Positions 31,664 through 43,841 of a DNA stretch of 64,000 nucleotides are shown in pieces. The stretch covers positions 1 through 64,000 of the forward strand of contig JAFFJZ010000009.1 of NCBI GenBank assembly GCA_018340375.1. The letters run 5' to 3'. This stretch comes from Gonatopus flavifemur (taxonomy: Eukaryota; Arthropoda; Insecta; Hymenoptera; Dryinidae). A model generated the notes under the pieces. It saw nothing but the letters and a program-made list of their open reading frames with translations. It ran no database searches and had not been told where the DNA came from. A program made the translations under genes and the position numbers. Position 1 is the stretch's first letter; each line of letters starts with the position of its first letter.

Positions 31664-31909
31664 TAAGTGAAGAGTTGTAGTTCTTACTACAGTATACCCC
31701 CTAAATTTCTAAGAGTGAAATTTCCACTCTCAATGTAAAATGCATTAGCACTCTCACTCTCCAAGAGTGACAAGATCACTTTAGTAGAATGAATCTCTGC
31801 ACTTTTCAAACTAGAATGAAAAGTATCACTCGTAAGTAGAGAGTGAATTTATACTTCACCTATTTGTGAATTAAAATATCACCTGTCTTAGAGTAAAATA
31901 TCCCAGCTT
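31664..31909. other. Spacer with 'agagtg' rich sequence
   Basis: This short stretch between the pogo-like element and the fold-back has repeated 'cactctc' and 'agagtga' motifs; it may be the outer part of the fold-back's left end. Confidence 0.35.
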
Positions 31910-34050
31910 ATTCATATTAAATCAATGCTCAGATTTTCTATTTCTTGGAATGCTTGGTTTCGAATATTCATCTATACTTTTTTTTACTTTCAGGATAATT
32001 ATTTCATTGTCTTGGAAACTTATAGAGTTTTCTTATGAGAAGTGATGGTACTGATCTGGAATACCTTTAGTTCTATATGATACCAATAATTGATAATCCT
32101 AGGTGTCATTAGCCAATACCTCATGTCTCATACCTCATTAGTCACTGTGTCTGATACCATGTATTCATGAACAATAGTGAGTATACCCTGTAACAATAAA
32201 CAATATTGGATATAGTTGATAAATACCATGTATCGATGAACAATATTGGATACAGTGGATTGATGCCATGGATCGATGAACAAAATTGGATATAGTTGAT
32301 CGATACTACATACCCTTGTAGAAGGTCATATTAAGGTTGTTTGAACTGTATATATGAACCTTAATGTTGATTTTATTCATGGAAATTGCAATTGTGGATC
32401 TCTTTCAATTATATAAAACTATGTTTAATTGAATCTTACGAAAGCTTTCCAAATTGATACTTCAGTACTGGCTGTACTGAAAATCCTTTCAGTTCTTTGG
32501 GTTGATTTTTTTATAAAAGAGTTTGTTTTTCGTGATTCATTAAGTTATACAGAAAATGTTCACAAAACCCCAGTAATTTTACACTTTTGAATCGTGAAAC
32601 ATTTATTCTGATACATAGTTCAAAGTGTTTTGTCTTCTCAGATACCCAAGAACGTTTCAAACAAAAAATTTTATTCTAAGTATCTACATTTCATTGAAAA
32701 TTCATTCAATGGAATATTTTGATCACAGTCTTCTTGTGTTGTGAGAGTTCCTTTCAGACTCATATACTCTTACTAAAATACATTGAAAATCTGAATTATT
32801 CTTTGACTCATTCTCTTTTCATGGGCTTTTTTAATGACTTATGTATATGTTTATTAATCGTTTAACACTAATATACAACTATCCAATTTCATTGTAAAAT
32901 ATAACACCTTTTCATGTATACATCTCATACATCTATACCGTTTACTGTGAAACATTAATTATATTTCGAACATTTATCAGAATTAATCAAATTATTATAC
33001 ATAATTCAATCTAACATAAGCACGATATACTGGATGTTTCATAATGAAGGCCACAGGCCACAGATATATGAGATGGATACATGAAAAGGTATTACATTTT
33101 ACAATAAAATTGGATAGTTGTACATTAGTGTTATCCGATTGATAAACATATGCATAAGCCATTAAACAAGCCCATGAAAAGAGAATAAGTCAAAGAATAA
33201 TCCAGATTTTCAATGTATTTCAGTAAGAGTATATGAATCTGAAAGGAACTCTTACAATACAAGAAGGCTGTGATCAAAATATTCCATTGAATGAATTTCC
33301 TATGAAATCTAGATACTTAGAATAAAATGTTTTGTTTGAAACGTTCTTGGGTATCTGAAAAGACAAAACACTTTAAACTATGTATCAGAATCAATGTGTC
33401 ATAATTCAAAAGTGTAAAATTACTGGGGTTTTGTAAACATTTTTTGTACTACTTAATGAATCACAAAAAACAAACTCTTTCATAAAAAAATCAAACCAAA
33501 GTACTGAAATGATCCAGTACTGAAATATCAATTCGAAAAGCTTTCGTAAGATTCAATTGAAAATAGTTTTATATATTTGAAAGAGATCTACAATTGCAAT
33601 TTCCATAAATAAAATCAACATTAAGGTTCATGTATACAGTTCAAACAACTTAAATATGATCTTCTACCAGGATATGTAGTATCGATCAATTATATCCAAT
33701 TTTGTTCATCGATCAACTGTATCCAATATTGTTCATGAATACATGGTATCGATCAACTATATCCAGTATTGTTCATTGTTACAGGGTATACTCACTATTG
33801 TTTATCAATACATGGTATCAAACACAGTGACTCAGGTATGCGGTATTGACTAATGACACCTAGGATGATCAATTATTAGTATCATACAGAACTAAAGGTA
33901 TTCCAGATCAGCACAATCACTTGCAAGAAGGAAATTCTGTAAGTTTCCAAGAGAATGAAATAAGCATCTTGAAAGTAAACAAAAGTTTGGATACAGACTC
34001 AAACCGAAGCATTGCAAAAAATAGAAACTTTGAGCGTCGATTTAATATAC
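31910..34050. mobile_element. Fold-back element with about 1-kb inverted arms
   Basis: Arm 31910-32935 pairs with arm 33062-34050 (examples: 'tacaactatccaatttcatt' with its complement near 33108; 'taggtgtcattag' near 32101 with its complement near 33850). The spacer is about 126 bp. Each arm holds 40-45 bp subrepeats around 'gatatagttgatcgatac'. No coding sequence is present, so it is non-autonomous. Confidence 0.85.
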
Positions 34051-34619
34051 ATTGAATTAAATTCACTTCCAAATTCACAAATCACTTCATATGAAATTAT
34101 ATATCAATAATTGTAAGTTCAATTCATTTTATTGAGAAAATTATACAAGCTCTCACAGTACATATATCATATAAGTATATGTGATTCAAAAATTTTGAGG
34201 TTAAAAAATTACATGGATTGAAAATTTGTCAACGTCGGAATCAAATTTCATTCACTGGCACATCATTACAGAATTTTCAATACTTCGCTGTCCCTAATAT
34301 TATAATGATTCAAAAATTCATCGAGTCTGATTGGATTATTATTGTAACACATGGTTCTATAGGAAATCAACCGAGGTACTCCAGAAACACTTGTTGCAAC
34401 TTTTTCTGCCCCAGACACAAGTTTCGGTTTAGCTCAGCTCGATCAGGCATAGGTGTAGGTTCACGTCCAGGTAGGTTGTTTACAGCGGTTCGATTACTCG
34501 AAGGTGCATAATAATTTCTCAACAGTATAACGAGCAACTACAAAATGTTGCGGAGTTTGGGGATGTTGGTGAAAAGATGACCTGAAATATTTTTTTTTAT
34601 TTTCTTTCACAAAAATAAC
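34051..34619. other. Unidentified interval
   Basis: An isolated B-box-like ggttcacgtcc sits near 34460 in a somewhat GC-richer 130-bp stretch. The 97-codon frame 34218-34511 has no domain. Nothing else is recognised. Confidence 0.35.
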
Positions 34620-35152
34620 TGAAATCTGTCGGCATACACCGCAGTTTCCGGGACATTCTGATATATCACCCAGTCTCAAGACTTTTTGGAATGTACATCG
34701 AATTCCATATGCAGCATCGCAAAGACTCTCTTATGCACTTATTTCGATGCTGACTGGGTGGACTATCGTTATTAACGAACTTTGGGAAGGGATCTGATAT
34801 TCCCCAAGTACGGCTATAGTTTCATTTTACACAAGAGAGCCTCCGTGACTGAATGATCAAGGTAAGTGATTGCGACCCTGCGGACCCGGGTTCACGTCTT
34901 GAAAGGCATGGATTTTTTTTTCATGGTATTTTCTTTTTCTCCCATTGGATGTTGATATAGATAGATTTCAACACAATGCTTGTGCATCGGGGGAAAATAT
35001 GATTCAGTTTTCCATTCATCCCACTGTATAATGACTTCTTCCTCCATCATGAGAGCTGATGATAAGTGGTTCATTCATTCGTCAAAATAATTCAAATTGG
35101 GGTGTTTGATAGCATGGTCGTTCATTGGAATCGAATTACGAATCGGCAAGTG
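34620..35152. repeat. Partial 1.37-kb unit (C)
   Basis: This matches unit B from about 24995 to 25525: the last core repeats, the right arm and the tRNA-like segment. Both ends are lost, the left beside unidentified sequence and the right at the AAGACATCTT-type repeat. Confidence 0.85.
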
Positions 35153-35230
35153 AGCGAAGAGATGTCTTATGCAACACCATTAGATATCTTTTAGTTATCT
35201 TCAAGAAATCTAAAAGACATCTTCAAGAAA

Positions 35231-36856
35231 TGTTGAGGAATTCTCAATGATTTCTTGAAGATGTCTTCAAGAGCTCTTGAAGAGATCTTGAATCCTTCTT
35301 GAATAATTCTTAAATCCCTCCTGAAGACTTTCTAAACAACTCTCAAATATCTCTTGAAGATTTCTTGAAAGTATTATTACAATGTCTTGATTCAAATATT
35401 AAAATATCCATAACCATACGAATTCATTCATTATTTTGGTTCATTAATTTGAATAAAGGCTTACCATAACATATGAGGTGTTCGCATATAATTCGAATGC
35501 AAAAATACTTCAAGCATTTTTCCTGCATCTATGTAACCTAAATTCGAAATATTCTAACATTCAATTTCATTCACTTGAATCTGAATTTCGATACATTCTA
35601 TTTTGCACAAGAATGTGAAATTCGATGGAAATTCAATTTAGGTACGTACATCAAAAGTGAGGTACAATGGATAAAATAATAAATTGATATTCCTCTAATA
35701 TATGATTCTGCATAACGATAGGTTAGTTTTCGCAAATAGGATCACTCGCCACAAAACAAAATATATTATTGTAATGTAATTGGTTACACGTTTCTTTTCT
35801 GCGGTAATACTTTTATTATCCAGTATTGGATCTTGAATGTTTATGTATATATAATTAATTATACATAATTAATATTGCACAATATCAGTGGCGTCGTCGT
35901 TCCTCACTGCACACGTGAAACAAATGCGCGGGACACTGTGAATAACTATACGTGAATTACTGCAATGTCCCCTCTATTTCTGTTTGATCTAATTGGTCTA
36001 TTGGGATTGTTCTAAAAGTGCTCTTGAAGATATCTTCAAGGAATGTTGAGGAATTCTCAATGATTTCTTGAAGATGTCTTCAAGAGCTCTTGAAGAGATC
36101 TTAAATCCTTCTTGAATAATTCTTAAATCCCTCCTGAAGACTTTCTAAACAACTCTCAAATATCTCTTGAAGATTTCTTGAAAGTATTATTACAATGTCT
36201 TGATTCAAATATTAAAATATCCATAACCATACGAATTCATTCATTATTTTGGTTCATTAATTTGAATAAAGGCTTACCATAACATATGAGGTGTTCGCAT
36301 ATAATTCGAATGCAAAAATACTTCAAGCATTTTTCCTGCATCTATGTAACCTAAATTCGAAATATTCTAACATTCAATTTCATTCACTTGAATCTGAATT
36401 TCGATACATTCTATTTTGCACAAGCATGTGAAATTCGATGGAAATTCAATTTAGGTACGTACATCAAAAGTGAGGTACAATGGATAAAATAATAAATTGA
36501 TATTCCTCTAATATATGATTCTGCATAACGATAGGTTAGTTTTCGCAAATAGGATCATTCGCCACAAAACAAAATATATTATTGTAATGTAATTGGTTAC
36601 ACGTTTCTTTTCTGCGGTAATACTTTTATTATCCAGTATTGGATCTTGAATGTTTATGTATATATAATTAATTATACATAATCAATATTGCACAATATCA
36701 GTGGCGTCGTCGTTTCTCACTGCACACGTGAATCAAATGCGCGGGACACTGTGAATAACTATACGTGAATGACTGCAATGTCCCCTCTATTTCTGTTTGA
36801 TCTAATTGGTCTATTGGGATTGTTCTAAAAGTGCTCTTGAAGATATCTCCAAGGAA
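35231..36856. repeat. 813-bp tandem duplication, about 99 percent identical
   Basis: Copies 35231-36043 and 36044-36856 follow one another without spacer and differ at only about eight to ten sites (for example 35597 versus 36425 regions, 'aagaatgtg' versus 'aagcatgtg'). A third start of the unit at 36857 is cut off at once. Neither copy codes for protein. Both begin in AAGACATCTT-type repeat. Confidence 0.93.
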
Positions 36857-38059
36857 TGTTTATGGGTGTTCTTGAATATATTTCAATTACAGTTGTCTTA
36901 TAGAACTCGCGCAGCAAGAGATCTTTCATACATTTCTAAAAGACATCTTCAAGATGTCTTTTAGAAATGTCTTGAAGATACATGAATTCAGGACTCTTTT
37001 AGACGTCTTGAAGAACTGCTTGCTGTGTGGGGAGCGACTATGAAATGTGATGAATGAAAAGATGAATCGTATTCTGCCCCATTCTCTTGAATTGTGTTGA
37101 TTTATATATATATATGTACATTAAATGTACAATGAAATACAGCACACCAATATCATGGGAAGAGGACCCACACTTTTCAGAACGCGGACCCGGATCCACA
37201 CTTTCGTAATCTATTACCTCCACCGATCAGTCACCCAGGCCAGCTTGCGTGGAACGAAATTGGCGATGTCCTTTATGGACGTCTGGATCTTTGAAATTCT
37301 TATGTCCAGAAAATGGTTGTCCGTTTGCACAAGGGGCTGGAGAACTTTGAGCTTGATACTGGGCCCCACAAACCTCCAAAGTTCCACAAAAATTGGGATC
37401 CCCTGTTTAGCACTCTCTCCTTGTGGAATATTGTATTCTTCATTGCATATCCTGATTTCGGATCTTATTCGTTTTTAAACAATTCAATTTCGAAACGATA
37501 TATGGCGAATGTGCAGTTATTTGAGGGACGTTTTCATACATTCCGCAAAACGAGGACGCACCACAATGTATTTCAGAGGTGCACCGATCTTTGGGGACTT
37601 CTCGATAAATTACACAGTTTGAGGACTTTCTGATATATCACGCAGTTTGAGAACTTTCCGACATATACCGCAGTTTCAAGACATTCTGATACATCCCGCA
37701 GTTCGACACTCTTCGAAATGTATATCGAATTTATAAGATATGCAGCATCACGAAGACTCTCTGATGCACTTATATCGATACTGACTGGGTGGACTATCGT
37801 TATGACCGAACTTCGGGAAGGGATCTGATATTCCTCAAGTACGGCTATAGTTTCATTGTACACAAGCGAGCCTCCGTGACTGAATGCTCAAGATGAGTGA
37901 TTGCGACCCTGCGGACCCGGGTTCACGTCCTGAAAAGCATGGATTTTTTCTCATGATATTGATGTTTCTTTTCATCCATCGAATGTGAATATGGATAGAT
38001 TTCAACACAATTCATGTGCATCGGGGGGAAATATGACTCAATTCTTGATTCATCACACC

Positions 38060-38310
38060 CCTGCTGGAAAAATTTCGTTGAATTTTGTTTAGTTTCGTTC
38101 CTTTTTGGCACATCCGTTCTTTATTGAAAATTAGCAGAATTCAACAAAATTTCGGCGAAATTCAATAATTGTCCGCAAAATTCAGTAAATTTTCAGTGAA
38201 ATTTGTTGACTTCCGTTGAAATGTCTTGGAGTTTGATCATTTCTATTGAATTTTATTGAAATATGGCTGTGTCAAAGGTGAACGAAATTCAACAGAATTT
38301 TTCCACCAGG
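38060..38310. mobile_element. MITE with CCTGSTGGAAAAATT termini
   Basis: Inverted termini CTGCTGGAAAAATTTCGTTG and the complement ending TTTTTCCACCAGG. The same site in units A and B is uninterrupted (catcacactgtataatg), and CAC appears on both sides here, so a 3-bp target duplication is likely. Confidence 0.8.
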
Positions 38311-38530
38311 CACTGTATGATATCCTTTCCTTCCATCGTGAGAGCTGATGATATGTGGTCCATCCATTTGTCAAAATAATTCGAATTGGAGTATTTTTGG
38401 CTGGAGTGTTCATTGGAATCGCATTATGAATCAAGACGCAAAAATCAAAATCCATCACATCCACATTCGTCCAATATGTCTTCCGCGACGCAGTCATTCA
38501 CCGTGCCACGGAATAAAGATTCATTGTATA

Positions 38531-38617
38531 CCCAGGCAGCACAAGAGTTCTGAAAGAGTTCTGAACGGATACAATGTATCCATGACGATCTCTTTCTGAA
38601 CTCTTGTGCTGTCTGGG
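38531..38617. mobile_element. Short MITE, CCCAGGCAGCAC family, 87 bp
   Basis: TA at 38529-38530 and 38618-38619. Termini CCCAGGCAGCACAAGAGTTC and GAACTCTTGTGCTGTCTGGG. Almost wholly palindromic; the smallest complete member of the family in the window. Confidence 0.9.
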
Positions 38618-38740
38618 TAATACTTCTGCGTTGCGGAGAAGATATCACAACAATTCGAATTCAAGCATAAGATATTTCACGTCGAGATGTTCTAACGAAT
38701 CAATGAACCACTTACCATGACAATGCCATAAATCAGAGTC

Positions 38741-40200
38741 TAATGAAAGAGATTGATGAGAGGATGAATGGTATTCCTTCCCAATTCACATCACTTGTGT
38801 TGATTTCTATCCATGTATTTACATTCAATGCAGAAAACAATACAACACAACAATATCATGCGAAAAGGCCCCATACTCTGCAGAACGCGAACCCGGGTCC
38901 GGGCTTTTGGAGTCTATCACCTCCACCGATCAGTTACCAAGACTAGCTTGCGTAGAAGGAAATCATAGGCGTACTGTATAATGGATTTTCAAAATTCTTG
39001 TTTCGTAGAAATAGTTGGTTATTTGCACGAATGGCTGGGGAATTTTGAGCTCGATACTGAGCCCCACAAATCTGCAGAGTTTCATGAAATCTGGATCTCC
39101 TGTTTGGAACTCTCCCATTGTGAAATATCGTATTCTCCATTGCATATCCAAATTTCCAATTCCATTCGTCTTCAAATGATCCGATGTCGAAATGATGCAT
39201 GGCGAATGCGCAGGCCATTGTCTACAGGCCAGTCATTTCAGGGACGTTTTTATACATCCCGCAGAACGAGAACGCATCAGAATGTGTTTCAGAGGTACAC
39301 CGATCTTCGGGGACTTTTCGCTAGATTGCACAGTCTGAGGACTTCCTGATGTACCATGCAGTTTGAGGACTCTTTGACATATACCGCGGTTTGAGGACAT
39401 TCTGATATACCACGCAGTTCCAAGACTTTTAGGAATGTATATCGAAATCTTTATGCAGCATCTCGAAGTCTCTCTTGTGCACTTATATCGATACTGACTG
39501 CAGAAAAATTCTCAAATTTCTTGGAAAATTCCTTGTAAGATTCAATATTCCCATATTAAATTTGATCAAGTCCTCAAATTCAATATATGAAGCTGAAGCT
39601 GGTAGTCGTGAAGCTAGCAACCGATTGTTATAACTCTCCACAATGAATTTTTATCAAGAGTCTAAGCATCTGGAAAGTGTAGTGAAAGGCTGCTCAATCG
39701 GTTTCTGATATAAAAAAAGCTTCAACAACCTTTAATCAAACTTACAACAATCAGATGCTGGCTTTACGGCTGCTAGTTTCAGCTTCATATTCAATAAGAG
39801 TTATGAAATGTTAGAATTGCTTATTCAAATGTAAGAAACTAATTATTAAATTTACAAATCTCATCAAAATTAAGAAGAAAATTCTCAACTTTAAGAACCA
39901 TCTCATTGAAATCAATACGATAACCGGAATTTTTATAGATTGTGTTGAGGGAAAAGTTTCATAATACGTTCATGAAACTTGAGGCAGATTTTTTTAACAG
40001 TGTGGGTAGACTTTCGTTATCACCGAACTTCAGAAAGGAATCTAATATTCCCTATGTACGGCTATAGTTTCATTGTACGCAAGCGAGCCTCCGTGATCGC
40101 ATGGTCAAGGTGAGAGATTGCAACCCTGTGGACCCGGGTTCACGTCCTGAAAAGCATGAATTTTTTTTTTGCATGATATCGATGTCTGTCCTTTTTCTGT
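38741..40200. repeat. 1.37-kb unit (E) with one insertion
   Basis: The left arm and core run to about 39500. An approximately 505-bp insertion (39500-40005) follows, and the right arm with the tRNA-like segment ends near 40160. Unit A keeps the uninterrupted 'gatactgactgggtagac' that is split here. Confidence 0.8.
39500..40005. mobile_element. Non-coding insertion inside unit E
   Basis: It is defined by comparison with units A, B and D. The ends (CTGCAGAAAAATTCTC and complement of AGATTTTTTTAACAG) are weak inverted repeats. 'gaagctgaagctggtag' and its near complement near 39765 form an inner inverted pair. The family is unknown. Confidence 0.6.
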
Positions 40201-40244
40201 TCCTATGTCTGTTTGAGGTGCCTTTTTCTAGTGGATAAAATCCA

Positions 40245-40340
40245 ATAAAAAACGATTGGATTGGTCAAAAACCGCATAGCAACCGATAGAATATATCGTG
40301 CTTTATGCGGTTTTTGACCCATCCGATCGTTTTACATCGC
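40245..40340. repeat. Short palindrome
   Basis: 'ggtcaaaaaccgcata' and its complement 'tatgcggtttttgacc' enclose about 30 bases; flanking 'cgattgga' and 'tccgatcg' extend the pairing. Confidence 0.8.
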
Positions 40341-40344
40341 ATTT

Positions 40345-40640
40345 TTCCACCTGGAATACAGCATGCACGGATTTCCATGAGTACTCGAATTTCGTAATGT
40401 ACAAGAGAGTCCTCGAAATGTCAGCTGTATATGGAATTCCATATACATTTCAAAGAGTTCTCAAACTGCGTAGTACATCAGAAAGTCCTCAGACTGCGTG
40501 ATGTATCACAAAGTCCCCAAAAAGCAGTGTACCTCTGACATAAACTCTGATAGGTCCTCGCTTTGTGAGATGTATGAAAAAGTCCTCGAAATGACTGGCG
40601 TATAGACAAAGTCATGTACATCCACCATAAACCGTTTGAC
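40345..40640. repeat. Inverted copy of the 1.37-kb unit core
   Basis: 'agtcctcagactgcgtgatg', 'tgtacctctga' and 'aaagtcctcgaaatgac' are the reverse complement of core sequences such as 39260-39400. It ends the array in the opposite orientation. Confidence 0.8.
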
Positions 40641-40690
40641 GCAAAATAATTATGATGTATACCATATTAAACTCGGTACGAACAAATGTA

Positions 40691-41552
40691 CGAGGTGTGT
40701 TCAAAAAGTAAGGTGACTTTGTATTTTTAAGAAAAAATATTTATTTATTTATCAATATTTATGTTGTCCCCTTCAAAGTAATCCCCCTCAGATACAATAC
40801 ACTTATGCCAACGGTTTTTCCAATCCTCAAAGCACTTCTCATAAGCACTTTTCGGTATAGCCTTGAGCTCTTCCAGCAATGCAGTCTTTATCTCTTCAAT
40901 CGTTGCAAATCTCCGTCCTTTCATAGGTCTCTTTAGTTTTGGGAACAAGAAAAAGTCACATGGGGCCAAATCCGGTAAATATGGTGGCTGAGGCATGATT
41001 GTGGTGTTGTTTTTGGCCAAAAAATCTCTCACAAGCAAAGATGAGTGAGCAGGGGCATTATCGTGATGCAAAAGCCATGAATTATTTTTCCACAATTCTG
41101 GACGTTTTCTTCGTATCGCTTCTCGCAAACGGCGCATAACTTCGAGATAATACTGTTCATTGACCGTACGACCATATGGTAAGAACTCCTGATGCACCAC
41201 GCCATGGTAATCGAAGAAAACAGTGAGCAAAACTTTGACATTTGATCGAACTTGGCGTGCTTTTTTCGGTCTTGGCTCATCTGGGGTCTTTCATTGGGAC
41301 GATTGGACTTTGGTTTCGACATCATAACCTTATACCCATGATTCGTCACCAGTTATGACCCTTTTGAGTAAGTCTGGGTCGTCGTTGACGTCATTCAACA
41401 GTTCTTGAGCGATGCTCATGCGACGGTTCTGTGGGTCAAAATTTAGCAATTTCGGAACAAAGTGTTCAACATAACAAAACAAAAAAATCGATAATCGAAA
41501 GTACGTTGCCCGCGAAATTTGAAAAGTCACCTCACTTTTTGAACACACCTCG
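40691..41552 (-). mobile_element. mariner, internally deleted (862 bp)
   Basis: Termini CGAGGTGTGTTCAAAAAGT and its complement with TA at 40689-40690 and 41553-41554. About 450 bp of a typical 1.3-kb element are missing from the 5' coding part. It belongs to a different lineage from the elements at 2043 and 60285. Confidence 0.92.
40745..41475 (-). pseudogene. mariner transposase, truncated with two stops
   Basis: On the minus strand, one frame carries FVPKLLNFDPQNRRMSIAQE, then VITGDESWV (first Asp), a TAA, a second stop (TGA) after VQSSQ, then the rest: VHQEFLPYGRTVNEQYY, LLHHDNAPAHSS (second Asp) and LAPCDFFLFPKLKRP (third Asp, 34 residues on). It stops at 40745. The N-terminal DNA-binding half is deleted. 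All three catalytic Asp codons survive although the gene is dead. Confidence 0.9.
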
Positions 41553-41602
41553 TATATCATGAAATTGGGATGTATAAGAAGGTCTCTGAACTGTCAGATT
41601 AA

Positions 41603-41748
41603 TACATACATACATACATACATACATGCATACATGCATACATGCATACATGCATACATGCATACATGCACACATACATACATGCATACATACATACATA
41701 CATACATACATACATACATACATACATACATACACACATACATACATG
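41603..41748. repeat. CATA/CATG microsatellite
   Basis: About 36 tetranucleotide units of catacata interspersed with catg, next to the poly(T) that is the tail of the retrotransposon at 41749. The antisense frames 'MYVCMYVC' are artefacts. Confidence 0.97.
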
Positions 41749-43841
41749 TTTTTTTTTTTTTTATAATTCCCCTTTATTCATGGTAATTCATTTACAGTAA
41801 TCTTCATGGCCAATCTCCCACCAAGCTACATATTAGCTTTTTGGTGAGGGTCCATAAACTCTTTGTTTTTACATAGTCGTCTTCATCACTCATTACTAAT
41901 TATTCAATTTTCTAATTCATTCATTATAAACAGTAACATCACGCTTCATCACATTCCTTTCTATAACTGAATTCATGATCCTATCTTATTCTAACATTCT
42001 CTTCTTTGTCTTTATACATTTTCGTATCTCTCTTACGGTTGCGTGTTATCATCATCTACCTATCGAGTTGTAATCGTGTTCATATCTTTATACGGATTCT
42101 CCTTTATTCAATCCCGTGTACGCACTCTCATAATTCAATTTCTAAGGTTCAATATGTCCGGCATTGTTCACATACATCTGTCAGTTTTCGTATGCAAATG
42201 TTCGTCAGTGTTTCCGAATTCCTATGTTACTGGATCTCATCGAATAAGTAGTTCCGTATTATTCTTTTCAGTTCTTCGGAAGTGTTTATTTGATCAAAAT
42301 CTGGAATCTCTTCTAATAAATCATTAAATAGATTCGGTAAGTAAAATGCATTGGGAGCTTTTCCAAAATAAGTATTATAGTTCGCAGTTTTATATACATA
42401 GCTTGTTTCTCTTATATTATATGTTGAACAATATTGTTTTTCTCTATATTCTCGTGTAAAATAATATCTTATAACTGATACGTATGTGTATAACCGTTCA
42501 TAATTCATTATTCCAAATTCTTTTCTGTTTCCACGATCGAACATAATTTTAATGATTCTGTTAATTAATGCTGTGATTCTCATTTTTGGATATTCCGGTG
42601 CTCTAGTATAAATCGTTATTCCGTATCTGATATATGATTCCACAAGAGCATGATATATTGTTTTTTTCGCTTTCAAGGTAAGATGGTTCTTGATATAATA
42701 TATTTTTGAAAGAATTAATCTTAGTTTGGTACACAGGTTCTCGATGTGAGACTTGCATTTGAGGTCCGAATCTATCAGCATTCCCAAGTATTTTACCGTC
42801 GGTGAGTAGTGCAATGTTGTACAATTTTCGCAATTTGTTTTCATTAAACAGCTATGCGTGTGTATTTTCAGTTTATTATTTTCGTTGTCCAAGTCGAAAT
42901 CTATTCGACCACTACGAAGCATGCTGACTTGTGTTTTCTTCGCGTTCAAAACTAATTTATTAACATTTAGATATTCACATATATTGTTCATATCTTCTTG
43001 TACTAATTCTATTCCCGTTTTCAGATTTTCGTGAGCAAATTGCATCCCGACATCGTCGGCATATATATAAGGTGTTCAGTGCAGTTTCAAGCGGGTCAGA
43101 TCACTCATATATATGTTGAACAGGATCGGTGAAAGGATTGCTCCTTGGAATACCCCATATTTCTGTACTGCAGGTATACTTAAAGAGTTTCCTATTTGTA
43201 CTTGTATGTGTCCATTTGTTAAATAATCCTGGAACCATTTGAACATTTTACCCCCGATACCTACTTCTTCTAATTTTCTGAGTAATATTTGGTTATCCAC
43301 TGTATCAAAAGCTGCCGATAGGTCAAGATATACCGAAATTGTATACTTGTATTTATCGACCTTACGGTTTGCTTCATCAATGAAATTTTCTAAGAGTAAA
43401 GTTGTGGATTCAGCGGATATAAATCCATATTGTTGTTCACCTAATATTTGATTCTTCGTACAATATTTACAGATCTCTTGATTTATGAAATATTCTATTA
43501 TCTTCATTATTGAGTTCAGACCCCCAATTGGTCTATAATTTTTCGTGTCATTTTTCACTCCGTTTTTATATATTGGTGTCAAAATAACCATTTTCATTTT
43601 TTCAGGGGTTTTTCCTGTGCTGAGGATGCAGTTACATAAGTGGATCAATACTACTCCTAGGACATCGATATTATTTTTCAAATCAATCATCCTTATTTTA
43701 TCCTTCCCTGGAGCACAAATAATTTTCATATTTTTTAATATGTTATTCAAGTCCGAAACAGTCATCTTTCTAATATTAAAACTACTAATTCTTTGCCTAT
43801 CATTTTCCTTCCAGTGTAACTCTGTCGTTTCTTGAGAATCT
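41749..43841 (-). mobile_element. Non-LTR retrotransposon (jockey/CR1-like), 3' part
   Basis: A 16-base poly(A) on the minus strand (41749-41764) with AATAAA a few bases upstream (41772-41777) marks the 3' end; the 3' UTR is about 460 bp. The coding part runs to 43841, where the hAT-like element starts. Its 5' continuation is at 55937-56620. The 5' end is truncated or replaced by a mariner near 56620. Confidence 0.9.
42227..43841 (-). pseudogene. Reverse transcriptase of the split retrotransposon
   Basis: On the minus strand the RT domain reads APGKDKIRMIDLKNN, TPIYKNGVKNDTKNYRPIGG, the first catalytic Asp in VYLDLSAAFDTVDNQILL, YGVFQGAILSPILFNIYMSD and then a TGA at 43076-43078. The same frame goes on with IYADDVG (the catalytic YADD) and the thumb (KYLGMLIDSDLKCKSHIE) to the stop at 42227. 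One nonsense codon thus separates two otherwise continuous parts. YGV..GAILSP with LDLSAAFDTVD fits the jockey/CR1 group. The frame joins cleanly to 55937-56620 once the 12.1-kb insertion is removed. Confidence 0.9.

Larger units (their letters stand above)
37035..38740. repeat. 1.37-kb unit (D) with two MITE insertions
   Basis: It aligns with units A and B from the left arm ('agcgactatgaaatgtgatg') to the right spacer. Subtracting the MITEs at 38060-38310 and 38531-38617 restores about 1.37 kb. Confidence 0.85.

Noticed and set aside
35231..36856. 813-bp direct repeats as LTRs of a retrotransposon
   Set aside because: The two copies abut with no internal region and lack TG...CA ends.
41532..41786. 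Cys/Tyr/Met repeat frames
   Set aside because: They are translations of the CATA microsatellite.
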